A DNA stretch of 12,638 nt from Burkholderiaceae bacterium (lineage in GTDB: Bacteria > Pseudomonadota > Gammaproteobacteria > Burkholderiales > Burkholderiaceae): assembly GCA_022701965.1 (NCBI GenBank), contig JAKONL010000393.1, forward strand, positions 1-12,638. The letters run 5' to 3'. The notes below the pieces were generated by a model. The model had not been told where the DNA came from. It saw only the letters and a list, made by a program, of their open reading frames with translations, and did no database searches. The position numbers and the translations under genes were made by a program. Shown here piece after piece: positions 8,422-12,638 of this stretch; the first letter of the stretch is position 1, and every line of letters begins with the position of its first letter.

Positions 8422-9579
8422 TCACAGCGTCTCTTCGGTGCCCAGCACCATCGTGACCTGGCTGGAGAGTTCGCCGCCGTTGCCGTGCGCGACGGCCAGG
8501 CGCGCGCCTTCGACCTGGCGCTCGCCGGTCGTGCCCTGCAGCTGCTGCGCGGCCTCGACCACGGTGAAGAGGCCGTACATGCCCGGATGCACGCAAGACA
8601 GCCCCCCGCCGTTGGTATTGACCGCCAGCTCGCCGCCCGGGGCGATGCGCCCGCCCTCGACGAAGGCGCCGGCCTCGCCCTTGGCGCAGAAGCCCAGGTC
8701 TTCCAGGAACAGCAGGGTGTTGATCGTGAACGCGTCGTAGACCTCGACCACGTCGATGTCCTTGGGCGTCACGCCGGCCTGCGCCATGGCGCGCGGCCCG
8801 GACACCGCGGCCGCCGTGGTGGTCAGGTCGGGCATCGAGGTGATGTCGCGATGGTGCGTGGACGCGGCGTTGCCGAGGATGTAGACCGGGCGGCTGGAAA
8901 GGTCCCGGGCCCGGTCGGCGCGCGTCATGACGATGGCGGCCGCGCCGTCGGTGACCAGGCAGCAGTCGCGCACCGACAGCGGATCGCACACCATGCGCGA
9001 CGCCAGGTACTCGTCCATGCCCAGCGGTTCGCGCATGAAGGCGTCCGGATTGAGCCGCGCCCACTTCCGCGCCGCGATCGCGACCTCGCCGAGCTGCTCG
9101 CGCTTGAGGCCGAACTCGTGCATGTACCGAGACGTCGCCAGCGCATAGGCGCCGACCGGCCGCGGCAGCTTGTACGGTCCCTCGTAGGCCGACGGCCGCA
9201 TCGAGCTCACCAGCCCGCCGGAGGCACTGCGCTGGTTGCTGCCGTAGGCCACCAGCGCCACGTCGCACTGGCCGGCCTCCAGCGCCAGCGCGGCCCACAT
9301 GCAGTGCGTGAGGAACGCGGACCCGCCGGTGCGGTTGTTGTCGGTCACGCGCGGCGTGATGCCGAGGTACTCGGCGAAGGTCAGGCCCGAGAGATAGTCG
9401 TCGGGCAGGCCGATGAAGAGGCCGTCGACGTCGGCGGGCGTCAGGCCCACCGCGCCCAGCGCGCGGACGCTGGCCGAGACGGCGAGGTCGATCGACGACA
9501 GGCCGGGCGACTCGCCCATGCCGTAGGTCGTGGCCGAGACGATCGCGGTCCTGCCGCGGGGAAAACGGTCCGCGCTCAT
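8422..9579 (-). CDS. SCP2/lipid-transfer-type thiolase family protein, possible retro-aldolase
   Basis: Thiolase-fold protein of 385 aa (SCP2-like, non-condensing group). Seen: N-terminal RTAIVSATTYGMGESPGLSS, RTGGSAFLTHCMWAAL (83-98) at the nucleophile loop, VTDGAAAIVMTR, VVEVYDAFTINTLLFLEDLG with Tyr281, TNGGGLSCVHPGMYG with His331 and Tyr335, and C-terminal AVAHGNGGELSS. The loop has Gly-Gly-Ser where active thiolases carry the acyl-accepting Cys; Cys93 lies further along the helix and does not fit. Loss of that Cys with retained tyrosines resembles Ltp2-type aldolases of steroid side-chain degradation, which cleave beta-hydroxyacyl-CoA and need a DUF35 partner. The DUF35 gene is immediately upstream, overlapping by 4 bp (ATGA). 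Carbon-carbon cleavage of a CoA thioester is the likely role. Whether by thiolysis or retro-aldol is inference. Confidence 0.87.
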   Translation of the reverse strand: MSADRFPRGRTAIVSATTYGMGESPGLSSIDLAVSASVRALGAVGLTPADVDGLFIGLPDDYLSGLTFAEYLGITPRVTDNNRTGGSAFLTHCMWAALALEAGQCDVALVAYGSNQRSASGGLVSSMRPSAYEGPYKLPRPVGAYALATSRYMHEFGLKREQLGEVAIAARKWARLNPDAFMREPLGMDEYLASRMVCDPLSVRDCCLVTDGAAAIVMTRADRARDLSSRPVYILGNAASTHHRDITSMPDLTTTAAAVSGPRAMAQAGVTPKDIDVVEVYDAFTINTLLFLEDLGFCAKGEAGAFVEGGRIAPGGELAVNTNGGGLSCVHPGMYGLFTVVEAAQQLQGTTGERQVEGARLAVAHGNGGELSSQVTMVLGTEETL

Positions 9580-9995
9580 GATTGCTGGCCTTTCTGGACG
9601 ACGGCGTCGAACACCACCAGCGGCTTGCCCTCGACCGTGTCGATGCGCGCCCTGACGGCCATGCCGATGCGCACGTCCTGCGGTGCGACGCCTTCGACGC
9701 GGCTCATCATCCGCGGGCCTTCGGCCAGCTGGACCAGCGCCACGTTGAACGCCGGCTCGGGCGGCTTGCGCCGCACGACCGTGGTCGCATGGACGACGCC
9801 GTCGCCGGAGGCGGGCACCCAGTCGAGGTCGAGCGCGCCGGTGCGCGGCGCGGCGACCCGCGGATAGAACACGTGTCCGCCCGAGCTGCGCGAGCGCTGG
9901 ATCATGAAGCGGCCCTCGGCGAGGAACGCGAAATACTCTTTCTCGGGCTGCAGCGTCGCGCCGCCGTGCCCTTCCGTCCGATCGGGTTGTGTCAT
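9576..9995 (-). CDS. DUF35 OB-fold protein, ChsH2-like thiolase/aldolase partner with lost zinc ribbon
   Basis: Small cytoplasmic protein of 139 aa with the DUF35 architecture: a short N-terminal helix (EYFAFLAEGRFMIQRS), a zinc-ribbon-like segment, then an OB-fold (residues about 57-139: LDLDWVPASGDGVVHATTVV, PAFNVALVQLAEG, RIGMAVRARID, PLVVFDAVVQ). Such proteins pair with SCP2-type thiolases as an acyl-CoA or substrate-channelling subunit (ChsH2 C-terminal domain with Ltp2; IpfE with IpfD in ibuprofen degradation). The usual CxxC-x10-CxxC cysteines are all replaced, Ser35, Ser38, Ala49 and Thr52, while spacing is kept, so it should not bind zinc there. ATG at 9995 has GGAG 8 nt upstream (plus positions 10004-10007) and overlaps the crotonase stop. 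Its own stop overlaps the thiolase start (both ATGA), so equal synthesis of the two partners is likely. Confidence 0.85.
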   Translation of the reverse strand: MTQPDRTEGHGGATLQPEKEYFAFLAEGRFMIQRSRSSGGHVFYPRVAAPRTGALDLDWVPASGDGVVHATTVVRRKPPEPAFNVALVQLAEGPRMMSRVEGVAPQDVRIGMAVRARIDTVEGKPLVVFDAVVQKGQQS

Positions 9996-10792
9996 CGCGT
10001 GGTCTCCGTGGGCCAGCTGTAGAGCGGCGGTTGCTTGTCGACGAAGCGCCGCACCGCCTCCTGGTGGAAGCCGCTTTCGCGGCAGATCGCCTGCGCCATG
10101 GCTTCCTGGGCGCACACGGTGTGGCGGTCGCTTTCGAAGGCGCGGTTCATGATCGACTTGGCGACGCCGAGCGCGCCGGTCGGCGCGCCGTGGAAGCGTG
10201 CCGCGAATTCGAGCGCGGTGGCGCGCAGGTCGCCGTCGACCAGCCGGTGCACCAGCCCGATGCGGTGCGCCTCCTCGGCCTCGACGACGCGGCCGGTGAA
10301 GACCATGTCCTTGGCGGCGGCCAGACCCACGGCGCGCGGCAGCAGATACATGGCGGCCATGTCGGGCACGTAGCCGAGCCGGCCGAAGACCGCGCAGAAC
10401 GACGCGCGCCGGGTCGCGAGCACGAAGTCCGCGCACAGCGCGAACGAGAGGCCGCCGCCGAACGCGACGCCGTCGATGGCCGCGATCACCGGCTTCTCCA
10501 TGTCGATGAGCTCCTCGAACCAGCGGTGGATCTGCAGGATGCGCTCGCGGCCCTCGAACACGTCGCGCGCGGCGCCCTGGGACTCGGCGAGCACCTTCAC
10601 GTCGCCGCCCGCGCAGAAGTGCCTGCCCGCGCCGGTCAGGACGATCGCCTTGACGCCCGGATCGTCGCGCAGCGCCGGCACCGCGGCGGCGAGCTCGCGG
10701 CGCATGTCGTAGTCCAGGGCGTTGCGCGCCTCGGGCCGGTCGAGCGTGAGGACGGCGGTGGCGCCGACGTGTTCGATGGCGATGGCTGGCAT
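9992..10792 (-). CDS. Enoyl-CoA hydratase/isomerase family protein (PaaG-like)
   Basis: Crotonase-fold enzyme of 266 aa acting on acyl-CoA thioesters. Seen: RPEARNAL (19-26), oxyanion-hole loops HFCAGGD (58-64) and GVAFGGGLSFALCADF (108-123), and RLGYVPDMAAMYLLPRAVG (138-156). The two glutamates of classical enoyl-CoA hydratase (rat Glu144 and Glu164) are Ser116 and Phe136 here. Asp144 in the VPD motif matches the single acidic residue of PaaG-like isomerases and hydratases (E. coli PaaG has IPDSGGTWLLPR). A double-bond isomerase, or a ring-related hydratase, is therefore more likely than a beta-oxidation hydratase. Start ATG at 10792 is 17 bp after the MaoC gene with only a weak GAG upstream; no better in-frame start is seen. 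It sits between a MaoC hydratase and the DUF35/thiolase pair. Confidence 0.9.
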   Translation of the reverse strand: MPAIAIEHVGATAVLTLDRPEARNALDYDMRRELAAAVPALRDDPGVKAIVLTGAGRHFCAGGDVKVLAESQGAARDVFEGRERILQIHRWFEELIDMEKPVIAAIDGVAFGGGLSFALCADFVLATRRASFCAVFGRLGYVPDMAAMYLLPRAVGLAAAKDMVFTGRVVEAEEAHRIGLVHRLVDGDLRATALEFAARFHGAPTGALGVAKSIMNRAFESDRHTVCAQEAMAQAICRESGFHQEAVRRFVDKQPPLYSWPTETTR

Positions 10793-10809
10793 GGCGTCTC
10801 GCGATCCGC

Positions 10810-11265
10810 TCAGTGCGTGACCTGGATCAGCCACTGCGCGACCACGGCCGGGCGCTCGGCGCCGTCGATGCGCACCTCCACGTCCCAGGTGCAGCGCAGG
10901 TCGCCCGGGCGCACGTCCTCGGCCCTGGCGAGCGTGAACCGGCCCGACACCATCGAGCCGCTGCGCACCGGGCCGGTGAAGCGGACCTTGTCGAAACCGT
11001 AGTTCACGCCGTGGCGCCGGTTGGGAAAGTGCAGGCACTGCCCGTACCACGCGGGCAGCAGCGAGAGCGTGAGCAGCCCGTGCGCGATGGTCGCGCCGTA
11101 GGGCGACTCCTTCGCGGCCCGCTCGGTGTCCACGTGCAGCCACTGGTGGTCGTGCGTGAGGTCGGCGAAGACGTCGATCATCTTCTGGTCGACGAGCATC
11201 GAGGTGCTGGTGGTGCTCTGGCCGACGAAGGCGCGGATCGCTTCGGGTGAATCGAGGGTGACCAT
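10810..11265 (-). CDS. MaoC-like (R)-specific enoyl-CoA hydratase/dehydratase
   Basis: Hotdog-fold protein of 151 aa, the size of single-domain MaoC/NodN-type hydratases, which add water to 2-enoyl-CoA to give (R)-3-hydroxyacyl-CoA. Seen: FADLTHDHQWLHVDTERA (33-50), which matches the hydratase 2 motif with Asp39 and His44 as the catalytic pair, followed by IAHGLLTLSLLP (60-71) and the C-terminal strand region VVAQWLIQVTH. His38 replaces the Gly usually before the catalytic Asp. The ATG at 11265 follows AGGAAGGA (plus positions 11275-11282), the strongest Shine-Dalgarno in the reverse set, 9 nt upstream. In steroid side-chain degradation a MaoC hydratase feeds a DUF35/Ltp2 retro-aldolase, and the same three families are found within this operon. 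Confidence 0.9.
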   Translation of the reverse strand: MVTLDSPEAIRAFVGQSTTSTSMLVDQKMIDVFADLTHDHQWLHVDTERAAKESPYGATIAHGLLTLSLLPAWYGQCLHFPNRRHGVNYGFDKVRFTGPVRSGSMVSGRFTLARAEDVRPGDLRCTWDVEVRIDGAERPAVVAQWLIQVTH

Positions 11266-11274
11266 GGTGTGATG

Positions 11275-11282
11275 TCCTTCCT
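11275..11282 (-). promoter_or_regulatory. Strong ribosome binding site of the MaoC gene
   Basis: AGGAAGGA on the minus strand sits 9 nt before the ATG at 11265, in the 31-bp gap after the TctC/Bug stop. This suggests independent, strong initiation of the enzyme genes rather than coupling to the receptor gene. Confidence 0.55.
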
Positions 11283-11296
11283 GTGGTGCGCGACGT

Positions 11297-12265
11297 TCAG
11301 TCGGCCTTGACGCCGAGCAGGTGCGCCAGCGGGATCCAGCGTGCGCGCTCGTCGGCGATGAAGCGGCCGAACGCCTCGGGCGAGCCGGGCATCGGCTGGG
11401 CGCCGATGTGGTTGAGTCTGGCGATGAGCTCCGGATCCTTCAGCGCGGCGTTGACGGCCCGGTTGAGACCGTCGATGGCCGCGCGCGGCGTGCCGGTGCG
11501 CGCCATCACGCCGAACCAGGCGCTCGCGTCGTGGCCGGGATAGCCGGCCTCGGCGAGCGTGGGCACGTCGGGGATCTGCGGGAAGCGCTTGCCGTCGAGG
11601 ATCGCCAGCGGCACGATCCGCCCGGCCTTGGCCTGCTGCATGCACGAGGGCAGGGCGTCGTACATGAGGTCGACGTTGTTGCCCAGCATGCTGGTGATGG
11701 CGGGCGCGCTGCCGGTGAACGGCACGTGCGTCACCTTGAAGCCCATCGCGCGGCTCGCGCCCTCGCCGGCGAGGTGGGTGATGTTGCCGCTGCTGGCCGA
11801 ACCCATCGTGAAGCGCGCATCGGGTTTGCGTCCCAGCGCGATCAGTTCCGCCACGTTCCTCGCGCCCAGCTCCTTGCGCGTGACCAGCAGCAGCGGCGAC
11901 TTGCCCATGCCGACCACCGGCACGAAGTCCTTCTCGGGGTCGTAGGGCATCTTCGCGTAGATGGCCTGGTTGATGACGATCGGCGCGTTGGAGCCGACGA
12001 AGAAGGTGGTGCCGTCCGGCTCGGCGCGCAGCGTCGCCTCGGCGGCGATCATGCCCGCGGCGCCGCCCCGGTTGTCGATGACGATCGGCGTGCCGAGCTG
12101 CTGCGATGCGGCCTGCGCCACCAGGCGCGTGATCTGGTCGGCCGCACCACCGGCCGGATAGGGAACGATGAAACGCACGGGCGCGCGGTTCTGCGCCAGC
12201 GCGCCCGGCGCCGCCAGCGCGGCCAGTGCGCCGGCGAGCAGCGTGCCGAGGAATTCACGTCGCAT
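11297..12265 (-). CDS. Tripartite tricarboxylate transporter substrate-binding protein (TctC/Bug family)
   Basis: Second periplasmic carboxylate receptor, 322 aa. Seen: signal peptide starting MRREFLGTLLAG, a twin-arginine-like RREFL motif before a hydrophobic stretch, with probable cleavage after ALA (residue 24); PVRFIVPYPAGGAADQITR (29-47), IVIDNRGGAAGMIAAE (61-76), and SASSGNITHLAGEG, which matches the ligand-loop pattern of the family. It is clearly diverged from the receptor at 5224-6195, so probably not a recent duplicate. Start: ATG at 12265 has GGAG 6 nt upstream; an ATG at 12277 has AGG directly abutting and is less likely. It lies 37 bp after a CoA-transferase gene and 31 bp before the MaoC gene. 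No TctA/TctB genes are visible. The ligand is presumably a carboxylic acid degraded by this operon (inference). Confidence 0.92.
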   Translation of the reverse strand: MRREFLGTLLAGALAALAAPGALAQNRAPVRFIVPYPAGGAADQITRLVAQAASQQLGTPIVIDNRGGAAGMIAAEATLRAEPDGTTFFVGSNAPIVINQAIYAKMPYDPEKDFVPVVGMGKSPLLLVTRKELGARNVAELIALGRKPDARFTMGSASSGNITHLAGEGASRAMGFKVTHVPFTGSAPAITSMLGNNVDLMYDALPSCMQQAKAGRIVPLAILDGKRFPQIPDVPTLAEAGYPGHDASAWFGVMARTGTPRAAIDGLNRAVNAALKDPELIARLNHIGAQPMPGSPEAFGRFIADERARWIPLAHLLGVKAD

Positions 12266-12271
12266 GAGGGT

Positions 12272-12275
12272 CTCC
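12272..12275 (-). promoter_or_regulatory. Ribosome binding site deciding the ATG start at 12265
   Basis: GGAG on the minus strand lies 6 nt before the ATG at 12265 and inside the codons that would follow the alternative ATG at 12277. It lies in a purine-rich leader (12276-12297) between the CoA-transferase and receptor genes. Confidence 0.55.
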
Positions 12276-12302
12276 ATCCTTTTCTTTCTTCTTCGTTGCG
12301 AC

Positions 12303-12638
12303 TCAGACGACGCCCTTCGCGCGCAGCGCGGCGATGCGCGCGGTGTCGAGTCCGAGCTTCTCCGCGAGCACCGCGTCGGTGTGCTCGCCCAGGGTCGGCG
12401 CCGCGCGGCCGTAGGCGACGGGCGTCTGCGAGAAGCGCAGCGGGCTCGCCACCCCCGGCGCCTGCACGCCGGCTGCGTGCGGCAGCGACAGCTTCATGCC
12501 GCGATGGCGCACCTGTGGATCGTCGAAAACCTGCTGCATGTCGTTGATGGGCCCGCAGGGCACGTTCGCCGCCTCCAGCAGCGCGACCCACTCGGCCATC
12601 GGCCTGAGCGCCAGCACCTGCGCGAGTTCGGGGATCAG
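12303..12638 (-). CDS. CaiB/BaiF (class III) CoA-transferase, C-terminal part (5' end beyond the window)
   Basis: Only the last 111 residues are visible; the frame is open to the window edge. Seen: WVALLEAANVPCGPINDMQQ, VFDDPQVRHRGM and PLRFSQTPVAYGRAAPTLGE followed by a helix ending AALRAKGVV, which is the conserved C-terminal half of CaiB/BaiF proteins (the small domain and the PTLGEHT motif). The catalytic Asp region is outside the window. This is a different gene from the CoA-transferase at 3242-4357, whose C-terminus lacks the PTLGEHT-like end. It is followed after 37 bp by a TctC/Bug receptor, a common gene pair in Burkholderiales, and is the first visible gene of the reverse operon; more genes may lie upstream. 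Probable role: loading CoA on the imported acid (inference). Confidence 0.9.
   Translation of the reverse strand: MIPELAQVLALRPMAEWVALLEAANVPCGPINDMQQVFDDPQVRHRGMKLSLPHAAGVQAPGVASPLRFSQTPVAYGRAAPTLGEHTDAVLAEKLGLDTARIAALRAKGVV

Noticed and set aside
8393..9298. Upstream extension of the SDR frame through the thiolase gene
   Set aside because: It is an out-of-frame shadow of the thiolase. Only the last few codons (to GTG at 8425) are a realistic alternative start.
12276..12297. T-rich run on the plus strand as a terminator tail
   Set aside because: No hairpin precedes it. On the coding (minus) strand it is a purine-rich leader just before the receptor's start.

Overview
The window is very GC-rich and is coding almost end to end, with third codon positions mostly G or C. 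Two periplasmic receptors of the TctC/Bug family, next to LivM-type, CaiB-type and acyl-CoA genes, point to a Betaproteobacterium, probably Burkholderiales (Comamonadaceae or Alcaligenaceae-like). This placement is inference from gene content, since no marker gene is present.

Layout: two tightly packed gene sets converge on a 30-bp gap at 5194-5223. Forward set (1-5193): the end of a LivM-type branched-chain amino acid ABC permease, an acyl-CoA dehydrogenase, a PaaK-like CoA ligase, a class III (CaiB/BaiF) CoA-transferase and an SDR resembling peroxisomal trans-2-enoyl-CoA reductase. All junctions are 4-8 bp stop/start overlaps. Reverse set (12638 back to 5224), in transcription order: the end of a second CaiB/BaiF CoA-transferase, a TctC/Bug receptor, a MaoC-like hydratase, a PaaG-like crotonase, a DUF35 protein, an SCP2-type thiolase homologue, a classical SDR, an NDP-forming acyl-CoA synthetase-like protein without ATP-grasp, and a second TctC/Bug receptor.

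How they could work together (inference): the receptors and the permease import a carboxylic acid. The ligase or the CoA-transferases make its CoA thioester. The dehydrogenase and hydratases desaturate and hydrate it, and the SDRs handle alcohol/ketone or enoyl steps. The thiolase homologue with its DUF35 partner cleaves the chain. The thiolase has no Cys at the nucleophile position and keeps two Tyr, which recalls the Ltp2 retro-aldolases of steroid side-chain degradation. Those work with a DUF35 domain and a MaoC hydratase, and stand-alone forms of all three lie here in one operon. The most interesting reading is therefore a hydratase/retro-aldolase catabolic pathway for a branched or cyclic acyl-CoA whose substrate cannot be read from sequence.

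Several enzymes lack textbook catalytic or metal-binding residues: DUF35 without its zinc cysteines, an SDR without Tyr/Lys, a crotonase without either Glu, and a CoA ligase with an altered phosphate loop. No RNA gene, CRISPR array, insertion sequence or phage gene was seen, and there is no non-coding stretch above 40 bp.
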